DNA of 64,000 bases from Hyphomicrobiaceae bacterium. Lineage in GTDB: Bacteria; Pseudomonadota; Alphaproteobacteria; Rhizobiales; Devosiaceae. The number at the start of each line of letters is the position of its first letter. Position 1 is the stretch's first letter. Made by a program: the position numbers and the translations under genes. The notes under the pieces are model-generated. The model was not told the origin of the DNA and ran no database searches. It saw nothing but the letters and a program-made list of their open reading frames with translations. Of this stretch, positions 17,162 to 27,509 are shown piece after piece. The DNA is taken from NCBI GenBank assembly GCA_020638095.1, contig JACKJF010000004.1:806001-870000 (forward strand), in the 5' to 3' direction.

Positions 17162-17212
17162 GTCCCCGGCCCACAGTCTCAAATCTTTACAAAGCCTTAA
17201 CGCTCCGGGGAC
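17162..17212 (+). promoter_or_regulatory. 5' leader inverted repeat covering the RTX1 ribosome site
   Basis: GTCCCCGG (17162-17169) is exactly complementary to CCGGGGAC (17205-17212). The right arm contains the only purine-rich ribosome-binding candidate, GGGGA, before the ATG at 17219. Folding of the leader would mask the site. A TTGACT just upstream (17151) could be a -35 element; no clear -10 was found. Confidence 0.45.
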
Positions 17213-17218
17213 GCAACC

Positions 17219-19027
17219 ATGGCGACATTTCTGGTCGTGAACGCCAACGATTCTGGCGCTGGCACGCTCCGTCAGGCCATTCTCGACGCCGAGGAAAGCC
17301 AGAACCCCGGCGCCGACACGATCGAGTTCGCGCCTTGGTTGTCAGCGAGCAAGATAAATCTGCAATCGTCGCTGTTCATTTCGTCGGGGACGCTGACCAT
17401 CAACGGCGATATCGATGGCGACGGGTCGCCGGACATCACCATTTCAGGCGATCTGGACGATAATGGCGCCGATGACGGCGACCTTAGAAACCTGTTGACC
17501 GTCACTGCTCAGTCCGAAGTCACTCTCAACGCCCTGCATTTCACCGGAGCATATTTTGCGAGCTATCAGGCAGGCCTTGAAGCCGCAGTTGGCATACATA
17601 ATGCCGGAATACTGACGATCAAAGATTCAATTTTGTCGGACATGATCGCCGTCGGCGCTCATGGGTCAAGCATCAACAGTGACTATGTTAATGGTCACGA
17701 CGGCACGGCCGGGATCAACAATTTCGGAACCCTCACGATCTCCGACACAATGTTCGACGAGATGCGTGCTTCCGGCGGCGATGGAAATGTCTACGCTAGC
17801 CTCGTCTATGGACGTGGTGGGCGCGCGACCGCCGGGATCCGCAACAACGGCACCGTTTATGCAAGCGGGATCGGTATCAGTAACGCATACGTTCGGGACG
17901 GCGGCGGCACTGTATCAGGTATTGGAGGCGATGCGATCGCCGGCATCCAAACGACCGGCTTGTTTTCAACCGCCAACGTTACCGGCCCGGTCGCGGTTTA
18001 TAACAATACCTTTGGATATGGCAGCGGTAGCAATGGCGACCATCTTGAGGGCGGCATCTACGGTTCCGGGATCGTCGCACTTGCGATGCCGTTCATGTCG
18101 GGTGGTGGCCAGTACATCAATGTCGGCGGTGGTGGGACCTATTTTGGGTTCGGCGGCAACGACCTCATCAACAATGGTCCGCCAGACGGCTACGGCAAAC
18201 TTTACGGCCAGGGCGGCAACGATACGATCATCACCTATGGCTATGGCGCAAAGGCCTATGGCGGGTCCGGCAACGACACAATTCGCAATGTCGGCATGCT
18301 GATCTCGACGATGGATGGCGGCTCGGGCGTCGACCTGTTCGACCTTGCCGGAAACTTCTCCGGCTTGAATTTCACCCTCAATATGGCCACTGGTATCAGC
18401 AACATTGGCACCGTCCGAAATTTCGAAAATGTTCTTGGCGAGAACAGTGCGAGCCGAAGCGACAATATCCGCGGCACGGGCGGCGCCAACATTATCGATG
18501 GCCGGCAGGGAGCCGATATTCTTCGCGGTATGAACGGCAATGACCAACTGTTCGGCGGGGATCAGAACGACAAGCTATTCGGCGGCAACGACAACGACCA
18601 GCTGTTCGGCGGCAACAACAAAGACACCCTGAGAGGCGAAAACGGCAACGATAGTCTGTTTGGCGAAGCCGGCGCCGACACGCTGCTGGGTGGAAACAAC
18701 AATGACATTCTGCGCGGCGGCGATGGCAATGACCTGCTCGACGGCGGAAAGGGCAACGACGATCTGAATGGCGGCGCCAACGCCGACAGGTTCAAATACG
18801 GCAAGAACTACGACAGGGACCTGGTTCGGAAATTCCAGGACAATGTCGACACACTCCTCATCGACAACAATCTCTGGAAGGGCAACCTGAGCGTACTTCA
18901 GGTTCTGCAGAAATTTGCCCACGTCGCGCATGGAGACGTCGTCTTCAATTTCGGCCACGGTGACATCTTCACCGTCGATGGCGTGAACAACGTCAACAAA
19001 CTCCTCAACGATGTGACGATTGTCTGA
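17219..19027 (+). CDS. beta-helix/RTX calcium-binding secreted protein, paralogue 1
   Basis: A 602-residue protein without signal peptide. Residues 1-60 hold the family start (ATFLVVNANDSGAGTLRQAI, then NPGADTIEFAPWL). Residues about 60-85 hold an EF-hand-like loop, NGDIDGDGSPDITISGD. Residues 85-300 are glycine-rich repeats with AGIHNAGILTIKDSIL and AGINNFGTLTISDTMF units that suggest a right-handed parallel beta-helix. Residues about 417-524 hold roughly ten RTX nonapeptides of the GGxGNDxLx type, the calcium beta-roll. Residues 525-602 form the conserved end module (DNVDTLLIDNNLWKG..., FGHGDIFTVDGV) finishing NDVTIV, like type I secretion signals. No cysteine. Export by an unlinked type I system is inferred; the function is unknown. 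Confidence 0.88.
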   Translation: MATFLVVNANDSGAGTLRQAILDAEESQNPGADTIEFAPWLSASKINLQSSLFISSGTLTINGDIDGDGSPDITISGDLDDNGADDGDLRNLLTVTAQSEVTLNALHFTGAYFASYQAGLEAAVGIHNAGILTIKDSILSDMIAVGAHGSSINSDYVNGHDGTAGINNFGTLTISDTMFDEMRASGGDGNVYASLVYGRGGRATAGIRNNGTVYASGIGISNAYVRDGGGTVSGIGGDAIAGIQTTGLFSTANVTGPVAVYNNTFGYGSGSNGDHLEGGIYGSGIVALAMPFMSGGGQYINVGGGGTYFGFGGNDLINNGPPDGYGKLYGQGGNDTIITYGYGAKAYGGSGNDTIRNVGMLISTMDGGSGVDLFDLAGNFSGLNFTLNMATGISNIGTVRNFENVLGENSASRSDNIRGTGGANIIDGRQGADILRGMNGNDQLFGGDQNDKLFGGNDNDQLFGGNNKDTLRGENGNDSLFGEAGADTLLGGNNNDILRGGDGNDLLDGGKGNDDLNGGANADRFKYGKNYDRDLVRKFQDNVDTLLIDNNLWKGNLSVLQVLQKFAHVAHGDVVFNFGHGDIFTVDGVNNVNKLLNDVTIV

Positions 19028-19053
19028 CCAAGTCCGGCAAGGGAACGAGTGAC

Positions 19054-20901
19054 ATGACCACATTTCTTGTGATCAACAGCAATGATAGCGGCTCCGGCAG
19101 TCTTCGTCAGGCGATCCTGAATGCCGAGGAAAGCTCAAACCCCGGTGCCGATACGATCACCTTCGCGCCCTGGCTGGCGGGCGAGACAATTCAGCTGCAA
19201 TCGACGCTGCAAATCCAGTCCGGCAAACTGTCGATGAGTTTCGACCTTGATGGCGATGGTCTGGGCGACATCATCTTGTCTGGCGACAACGAAACCCAGG
19301 GTGTTTACACAGACGCCACGGATATTGGGCTTCTGATTCAGGTTGGCACATCCGCAAATGTCTCAGTCACTTCACTCAACGCGGTCGGCGGCGGCACCAA
19401 TGTACCTCCGGGCTATCGGGCAATTGCCGGAATCCAGAACTACGGCGTTCTGAATCTTGCAGATTCCTATTTGGGCGATCTCAAGGCCTATGGCGGTGGG
19501 AATTATTTTTATGGCGGCAATGCGATTTCAGGTATTGTCAATAGGGGTACGCTGACCGTCTCCGACACAGAATTCAATGAGTTGCGAGCGGTTGGCGGCG
19601 GCGGCGGCAACCTGAACCTGAGCGGTTATACGTACGGCTATGACGGCGGTTATGCCGCGGTCGGCATAGTCAACTACGCTGGCGGAACAACAAATCTTGA
19701 AAATCTCGGAATCAAGAACGCGCGTTTGCGTGGAGGTGACGCAGGGGATGGAACCGAACGGAACGGCGATGGCGGCGACACCTTTTCTGGCGTTCTGAAC
19801 CTTGGCGGCACAGTCGCTGGCAATTTGGCCGTTAATGTCGCATCAAATATTCCCGGTGACCCGGGTGCTGGGGACGGGACCGCAGGCAGCGCAGGCGCCA
19901 CATTTACCAATCAAGGAGCAGGCGGTGTCCAGGTGCACCCGAATTCTGCGATTGGCACCCAGAACGCAGACACACCCTCCATTGGATATGCCGACGTCTT
20001 TTTTGGCTTTGGTGGAAACGACCGTCTAATCGCCAGTTCTGGTCTTGCCTACCTGTATGGCGGCGGCGGCAACGACTTTCTTCAGGCAGATGGAATTGAC
20101 GTTCGCATGTTCGGTGGAACCGGCGACGATGTCATCAAAAACACGGTTCTAAACTCCAACGCGGTCATGGATGGCGGCACCGGCATTGATCTGCTTGATG
20201 TCTCACAAGACATCTGGAATTTCGAGTTCAACATGGCGACAGGTGTTGCGAAAACGGTCAATCCGCTCAATTCGGCAACTTTCTTTGATCTTTCAGCCTC
20301 CAATTTCGAAAATGTGAACGGCACCAACCAGATCGACAAAATCACCGGCACCAATGGCGCCAACATCATCGTCGGCAATGACGGCGATGACATCCTCAAA
20401 GGTCAGGGCGGGAACGACCAGATTCTCGGCGGCGCCGGAGGCGATATCCTGCGCGGCGGCAACAACAACGACATTCTGCGGGGCGGCGCCGACATGGATC
20501 ACATGTACGGCGACAACGGCAACGATTTCCTGTTCGGTGGTGCCGATGACGATTTCCTCTTCGGCGGCAACAACAACGACAGGCTGAGGGGTGGAGGCGG
20601 CAACGACGAACTGGACGGCGGCAAGGGCAACGACGACCTGTTCGGAGGCGACGGGCTCAACACGTTCATCTACAAAAAGGGATACAGAAAGGACATTGCC
20701 CGCGACTTCACCGACAATACCGACCTGCTTGCCTTCCATCACAACCTCTGGTCGGGCACGCTCTCCATAGTCCAGGTGCTAAAGCAGTTCGCGCATATCA
20801 GCCACGGCAACGCGGTCTTCGACTTCGGCCACGGCGACATCTTCACCGTCAAGGGCGTCACTAACCTCGCCGTTCTCAAGAACGACATGACGATCATCTG
20901 A
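19054..20901 (+). CDS. beta-helix/RTX calcium-binding secreted protein, paralogue 2
   Basis: A 615-residue protein with the same plan as paralogue 1 and starting 26 bases after it, so probably co-transcribed. It begins TTFLVINSNDSGSGSLRQAI and NPGADTITFAPWLAGETI. The acidic loop is FDLDGDGLGDIILSGD. Glycine-rich repeats occupy about 100-300, and RTX nonapeptides about 432-535 (GNDGDDILKGQGGNDQILGG and following). The last 80 residues (DNTDLLAFHHNLWSGTLS, HGNAVFDFGHGDIFTVKGV) end in NDMTII. No signal peptide and no cysteine. Moderate divergence from paralogue 1 in DNA as well as protein indicates an old duplication. Confidence 0.88.
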   Translation: MTTFLVINSNDSGSGSLRQAILNAEESSNPGADTITFAPWLAGETIQLQSTLQIQSGKLSMSFDLDGDGLGDIILSGDNETQGVYTDATDIGLLIQVGTSANVSVTSLNAVGGGTNVPPGYRAIAGIQNYGVLNLADSYLGDLKAYGGGNYFYGGNAISGIVNRGTLTVSDTEFNELRAVGGGGGNLNLSGYTYGYDGGYAAVGIVNYAGGTTNLENLGIKNARLRGGDAGDGTERNGDGGDTFSGVLNLGGTVAGNLAVNVASNIPGDPGAGDGTAGSAGATFTNQGAGGVQVHPNSAIGTQNADTPSIGYADVFFGFGGNDRLIASSGLAYLYGGGGNDFLQADGIDVRMFGGTGDDVIKNTVLNSNAVMDGGTGIDLLDVSQDIWNFEFNMATGVAKTVNPLNSATFFDLSASNFENVNGTNQIDKITGTNGANIIVGNDGDDILKGQGGNDQILGGAGGDILRGGNNNDILRGGADMDHMYGDNGNDFLFGGADDDFLFGGNNNDRLRGGGGNDELDGGKGNDDLFGGDGLNTFIYKKGYRKDIARDFTDNTDLLAFHHNLWSGTLSIVQVLKQFAHISHGNAVFDFGHGDIFTVKGVTNLAVLKNDMTII

Positions 20902-20964
20902 CCTCAAGGTTCGAGTCAGCCTCGTTTTTGGGTCGCGTCCGGTTGGACGAAAATTCGTGGCTCC

Positions 20965-20989
20965 GGGGTTGCGGCATGCCGCCAACCCC
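20965..20989. terminator. strong hairpin after the RTX1-RTX2 pair
   Basis: GGGGTTG (20965-20971) pairs with CAACCCC (20983-20989), and the inner CGGC pairs with GCCG, leaving one bulged C. No T-run follows on the plus strand, so it is either a factor-dependent terminator or an mRNA 3'-end structure. The remaining 200-base gap to paralogue 3 contains no gene. Confidence 0.45.
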
Positions 20990-21069
20990 CCCCCGCACAT
21001 TGGGCAGTGATCGGACCTTTGCCGATCCGCCGCCAGACCAATGGTCAATCGCCTTTCGGACCAGTTTTC

Positions 21070-21111
21070 GTCGACATGATGACTCACCCAGCGGGAGATC
21101 ATCATGTCGAC
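21070..21111 (+). promoter_or_regulatory. start-codon hairpin of RTX paralogue 3
   Basis: GTCGACATGATGA (21070-21082) is exactly complementary to TCATCATGTCGAC (21099-21111). The ATG of the gene (21104-21106) lies inside the right arm and its ribosome site, GGGAGA, lies in the 16-base loop. Folding would close the start codon, so translation is probably gated by RNA structure (temperature, ion or ligand). Confidence 0.65.
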
Positions 21112-22873
21112 GTTCATCGTTTCCAACACTAACGATCAGGGAAAAGGCAGCCTGCGGGACGCGCTCGCCAAGGCCGAGCAGCATAGCGGTGTCGATACAA
21201 TCGTTTTCAACGCTAACCTAGCCGGACAGACCATCTTTCTGGCCTCGACCCTTCAGATCAGGTCGGGCAGCGTGATCATCAAGGGTGACATAAACGGCGA
21301 TGGCGATCCCGACATCACCATTTCTGGCGACACCAACGCAGACGGCCAGGACGCATCCGACGTCGGAACCCTGCTCACCATCGCGAACGGCGCGACCGCC
21401 AGAATCGCCGCACTCGTGTTTACCGATGGCTACTCGGTTGGAGCCTCATCATCTCAGGCAGGGGTTGCCGGTGAACGCGGCATGGCCGGCATAGTCAACA
21501 AGGGAAACCTGACCCTCAGCGACTCGATCGTCCAAAACATGATCGCTATCGGCGGTCTGGGTGGAGGCGACGCCACCGATACCGACGAAGGCGCGCAGGC
21601 CTTTGCCGGCATCGAGAACACCGGCACCCTGACGATTTCGGATTCCTACATCGCCCAGAACAGCGCCACCGGCGCTGCAGCAGACAATGCGATCGACAAT
21701 GCCGGTGCCGGCGGCCTCGCGGTGGCAGGCATTCACAACAAGGGTCAGCTCAACGCCGATGGCGTTCTGTTCAAAGGCAACGCCGCAGTTGGCGGTCCCG
21801 GCGGGCAGAGCACCAACTATACTGGTGGAGACGGAGGCGCCGCGGATTCCAGCATCTGGCAGGATGCGGGCTATACCGGTGGCTACATTGGCTTCGAGAC
21901 CGGCACGGCCATCGGCGGCGCTTTTGGCACCGGCAATCCCGGCCCCGGCGAGAACGGCAAGAACTATGTCGGGTTTCACGCCGAAACCGGAAGTACGTCG
22001 AACCTCGTTTCATCCAACGAAGCTGCGTCGAACCACTTTGGAACTCAGAGTGCCGATACGGTCTACATCACCAACGGTCAGAACTTCTTCGGCCTTCACG
22101 GTGCGGACAGGATCGACAACAGAGGGCTCGACGTCGCGGGCATCACGGTCCGAGGCGGCAGCGGCAATGACACGATCTATACCGGCACGTCCGACACCAC
22201 CTATGGCGGCACCGGCAGCGACACTATCCACGCCCAGGGCAATGCGAGCGTTGATGCCGGCCAGGGCAACGACACCGTCTATGTGGCAGCCATTTCTGCG
22301 GTCAACACACTGACCGCTATCGGCGGTGGAGGAACCGACACACTGGATTTCAGCCTGATCACCGGTCAGGATCTCAGCATGAACCTCGGCACGGGCCAAT
22401 CATCCGGAGCTGCGACTTTTTCCGGCTTCGAGCGGGTGGTTGGTATAGATGACGCCGGCTATTCTGATCAGCTGACTGGATCGTCGGCGGCAAATTTCAT
22501 CGACGGTAGGGCCGGCAACGACATTCTGAAGGGAAAGAACGGAAACGATACGTTGCGCGGCGGCGCCGGGCACGACCTGTTGGACGGTGGCCGGCAGAAC
22601 GACCGGCTTACGGGGGGAACCGAAGACGACATCTTCGCCTTCGCCAAACGCTATGCAAAAGACGTCATCCTCGACTTCGCGGACAACGTGGACTCGATCG
22701 CACTCAACTCCAATCTGTGGCGCGGCACCCTATCCGCGCGTCAGGTCCTCAAGCAGTTTGCCACGCTCAAGCACAACGGCGATGTCGTTCTCGATTTCGG
22801 TCACGGCGACGTGCTGACCGTCAAACACGCCAACAGCATTCACGCGCTGCAAAACGATTTGACCATTGTATAG
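21104..22873 (+). CDS. beta-helix/RTX calcium-binding secreted protein, paralogue 3
   Basis: A 589-residue member. It begins STFIVSNTNDQGKGSLRDAL, then VDTIVFNANLAGQTIFLAST, with the acidic loop GDINGDGDPDITISGD near 60-75. Units such as AGIENTGTLTISDSYI and AGIHNKGQLNADGVLF form the glycine-rich beta-helix. RTX nonapeptides are sparser than in the other members (residues about 350-390 and 459-507). The end module (DNVDSIALNSNLWRGTLS, VVLDFGHGDVLTVK) closes with NDLTIV. No signal peptide and no cysteine. It has its own 202-base upstream region and the start-codon hairpin described separately. It converges on katG. Confidence 0.88.
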   Translation: MSTFIVSNTNDQGKGSLRDALAKAEQHSGVDTIVFNANLAGQTIFLASTLQIRSGSVIIKGDINGDGDPDITISGDTNADGQDASDVGTLLTIANGATARIAALVFTDGYSVGASSSQAGVAGERGMAGIVNKGNLTLSDSIVQNMIAIGGLGGGDATDTDEGAQAFAGIENTGTLTISDSYIAQNSATGAAADNAIDNAGAGGLAVAGIHNKGQLNADGVLFKGNAAVGGPGGQSTNYTGGDGGAADSSIWQDAGYTGGYIGFETGTAIGGAFGTGNPGPGENGKNYVGFHAETGSTSNLVSSNEAASNHFGTQSADTVYITNGQNFFGLHGADRIDNRGLDVAGITVRGGSGNDTIYTGTSDTTYGGTGSDTIHAQGNASVDAGQGNDTVYVAAISAVNTLTAIGGGGTDTLDFSLITGQDLSMNLGTGQSSGAATFSGFERVVGIDDAGYSDQLTGSSAANFIDGRAGNDILKGKNGNDTLRGGAGHDLLDGGRQNDRLTGGTEDDIFAFAKRYAKDVILDFADNVDSIALNSNLWRGTLSARQVLKQFATLKHNGDVVLDFGHGDVLTVKHANSIHALQNDLTIV

Positions 22874-22878
22874 GAATA

Positions 22879-22900
22879 GCCCGGCCCCGTGGGGCCGGGC
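22879..22900. terminator. GC-rich hairpin between convergent RTX3 and katG
   Basis: GCCCGGCCCC (22879-22888) pairs with GGGGCCGGGC (22891-22900) across GT. It lies 5 bases after the RTX3 stop and 12 bases beyond the katG stop, as expected for a shared bidirectional terminator, but neither side has a clear T-run. Confidence 0.65.
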
Positions 22901-22912
22901 AGCTTGGTCCGG

Positions 22913-25181
<2,269 letters not shown>

Positions 25182-25192
25182 AAGAACTGATC

Positions 25193-26107
25193 ATGCGTCT
25201 TTCCATCAAACAGCTTCACTATGCCGTCGCGCTCGCCGACCACGGCCATTTCGGCCGCGCGGCGACGGCCAGCAACATCACCCAGTCGGCCCTTTCCCAG
25301 CAGATCGCCCTGCTTGAGGATATCTGCCGCGTGCCGGTGTTCGAGCGCGGGCAAAGGCCGGTTGCGCCCACCCCGTTCGGACGCGAGTTTCTCGCCCGCG
25401 CCCGCCAGCTTCTGGCCGACGCCGAAGCTCTTGAGAGCTTCGCCCAAAGCGCCAGCGGACAGCCCGGCCGGCCGCTGAGATTCGGCCTCATTCCGACGAT
25501 CGCGCCCTATCTGCTGCCCGCGATCTACCCGGCCCTCGGCAAGATCATGCCGACTGTCGCGTTCCACGCATTCGAGCGCCAGACCGACGGCCTTCTGTCT
25601 GACCTGATCGAGGGGGGCCTCGACCTAGCGATGATCGCAACCGATATTCCGGATGATCGGCCATTGACGGGCGAGGCCCTGTTTTCCGATCCCTTCGTTC
25701 TCGCCGCACCCGCCGGCGCCCAGATCGCCGATCCCGTGCACCTTTCAGGCATGACGCGCGACCGCTTGCTCCTTCTCGAAGAGGGTCATTGTTTTCGCGA
25801 TCAGGCATTGGCCGCCTGCGGGCTCGACCGGGACGGCCAGACCCACCCGTTCTCAGCCACTTCGCTTTCGACCATCGTCGAGTTTGTCGCCAACGGCCAG
25901 GGCATCACCCTCTTGCCAGCCATATCCCTGCGCAAGGAAGGGGCGGATCCGCGGGTTGCCATTCATGCGCTCGAAGCGCCTGGCGCCAGCCGCACCCTCT
26001 CACTGGTGTGGCGGCGCGGCTCCCCATTCGAAGCCCTGTTTAACGATGTCGCGGAAACCATTCGCGAGGCCGCGCGAGGCCAGCTCGCGGAACCCGTGCC
26101 GCATTAG
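25193..26107 (+). CDS. oxyR: hydrogen-peroxide-responsive LysR-type regulator OxyR
   Basis: A 304-residue LysR-type regulator. The N-terminal winged helix is MRLSIKQLHYAVALADHGHF with recognition helix NITQSALSQQIALLE. The effector domain contains EEGHCFRDQALAAC, whose two cysteines (residues about 200 and 209, nine apart) correspond to the redox pair Cys199/Cys208 of E. coli OxyR. This identifies it as a peroxide sensor rather than a general LysR protein. It is divergent from katG, its likely target. Its stop codon overlaps the convergent methyltransferase gene by four bases. Confidence 0.94.
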   Translation: MRLSIKQLHYAVALADHGHFGRAATASNITQSALSQQIALLEDICRVPVFERGQRPVAPTPFGREFLARARQLLADAEALESFAQSASGQPGRPLRFGLIPTIAPYLLPAIYPALGKIMPTVAFHAFERQTDGLLSDLIEGGLDLAMIATDIPDDRPLTGEALFSDPFVLAAPAGAQIADPVHLSGMTRDRLLLLEEGHCFRDQALAACGLDRDGQTHPFSATSLSTIVEFVANGQGITLLPAISLRKEGADPRVAIHALEAPGASRTLSLVWRRGSPFEALFNDVAETIREAARGQLAEPVPH

Positions 26108-26913
26108 CGCTTCCGCGCTACCACCAGATGACCGGGCGTCGGCTGACCGTCCTGCATGCGAACGTTGATTTCATCCATGCAAACCAGCTCGAATCCGGCA
26201 TCGCCGAGGCAGGTCCGCACATAATCAGCCGCGTGGACAAAGCGCTGATGCGGCGCGACCAGGAACGGCCGGCCACTTCCAGTCGTCAGGGACTCTGACG
26301 AAAAGGCAAAAAATCCGCCTTTGACGAGATTGGCGGCCGCGCCTTCCAGCAACGGCACCAGATCGCCGAGATAGGGCAGCAGGTCGCAGGCCGTGATGAG
26401 ATCGAACTCGTCTTCCTCATTGTCGGCCAGAATATCCTCGACCTCGCCGCAATAAAGGCCCTCGTAAACATCCTTGTCCTCGCAGACGTCGAGCATGCGC
26501 GAGCTGATATCGATCCCGATAATCTCCTCCACCCGATCGCGCATCGCCTCGGCCGCAAGTCCCGTTCCGCAGCCGAGATCGAGCATCCGCTTGAACGGAC
26601 CAAGCCCGAGCGCGTCGAGCTTGCGGCGCACCAGCGCCGGCACATCGTAGCCAAGCTGATCGACCAGAATGTCCTCGAACGCATCGGCGTGTTGATCGAA
26701 CAGCACCTCCACGTAGGCATCGGGCGCCCTGGCGGGAACCTCGGCCTTGCCCAGTGCCGCAAGACGCACCGCTGCGCCGCCGCAATCGTCCGGATCAAGC
26801 GCCAGATAAGCCCTCAACGCCGCCGCCGCGCCCTCGATGTTGCCGGCTTCCTCAAGCTCCAGCGCCCGGTTATAGGCTTCGGCAACCGCCGGTTCATCTA
26901 TCTTGCGGCCCAT
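26104..26913 (-). CDS. TPR-containing SAM-dependent methyltransferase
   Basis: A 269-residue protein. Residues about 1-45 look like a TPR helix pair (AEAYNRALELEEAGNIEGAA). A class I methyltransferase domain follows, with MLDLGCGTGLAAEAM (SAM loop), IIGIDISSRML and ITACDLLPYLGDL. The substrate is unknown; similar proteins are annotated as TPR-methyltransferases of the Bioc/UbiE-like superfamily. The ATG overlaps the MOSC gene stop by one base (TAATG), so the two are probably coupled. It ends convergent with oxyR, overlapping four bases. Confidence 0.85.
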   Translation of the reverse strand: MGRKIDEPAVAEAYNRALELEEAGNIEGAAAALRAYLALDPDDCGGAAVRLAALGKAEVPARAPDAYVEVLFDQHADAFEDILVDQLGYDVPALVRRKLDALGLGPFKRMLDLGCGTGLAAEAMRDRVEEIIGIDISSRMLDVCEDKDVYEGLYCGEVEDILADNEEDEFDLITACDLLPYLGDLVPLLEGAAANLVKGGFFAFSSESLTTGSGRPFLVAPHQRFVHAADYVRTCLGDAGFELVCMDEINVRMQDGQPTPGHLVVARKR

Positions 26914-27509
26914 TATGCTTGCCCATCCGGACCCGGATAGATCCACTGCTCCCAGATGCGGATTTTCACCGCTTCGCCCATCGCGATCTCGCCCGCCCGC
27001 TCGACCCAGCCCACGAGCCCGCGTTTGTGCCGGGCAACCTTTGAGAACAGGAACTTGATATCGTCCCTGCCCTCGAAATGTTCGGCAATCGATGCCCCCG
27101 AATAGGAACAGGGGCCGTTGTCGCCGTCGATCCGGACGGAAACGCCGCCTTCGAACATCAGGATCGAACGCGGCGGCAACAGGCTGAGATGTGGCACGCC
27201 CAATAGCGTGATGCTCGCCCCGATCCATTCCGGATCCAGCCGGTCGATCTCCATGTCGCGCGCCACCTCCGCGAGTTCTGCGCGGCTCAGGATTGAAAGC
27301 TGCCGTTCGTTGCGCATTTCGGTGCCGCGCGGATACCAGGGCTCGCGCGCACCGCTTTGCCGCAGCGCGCCGGCATGCCGGTCGCCGGCAATGCCATCAT
27401 AATCAAGCCTCAAACGCTCGAGCGGCGTGCTGACCAGCGTGTCACCCAGCGCCGCAAACAGCCCGTCGACCCGGGCCTCGATCGTTCGCGCGGGCACGAA
27501 CTCAACCAT
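26913..27509 (-). CDS. MOSC domain protein
   Basis: A 198-residue protein resembling MOSC domains, the beta-barrel fold shared with the molybdenum-cofactor sulfurase C terminus and YiiM. Visible are GIAGDRHAG near residue 40, NERQLSILS, a central LPPRSILMFEGG strand, and a single conserved-type cysteine in GDNGPCSYSG, the proposed sulfur carrier. It probably acts in molybdenum or sulfur transfer in the cytoplasm, but the partner is unknown. It overlaps rarD by eight bases upstream and the methyltransferase by one base downstream, so the three form an operon. Confidence 0.85.
   Translation of the reverse strand: MVEFVPARTIEARVDGLFAALGDTLVSTPLERLRLDYDGIAGDRHAGALRQSGAREPWYPRGTEMRNERQLSILSRAELAEVARDMEIDRLDPEWIGASITLLGVPHLSLLPPRSILMFEGGVSVRIDGDNGPCSYSGASIAEHFEGRDDIKFLFSKVARHKRGLVGWVERAGEIAMGEAVKIRIWEQWIYPGPDGQA

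Noticed and set aside
18470..18790. Repetitive DNA in the RTX genes as possible CRISPR or tandem repeats
   Set aside because: Periodicity is 27 bases, in frame and degenerate, which is the RTX nonapeptide; no spacer-repeat structure or cas genes.
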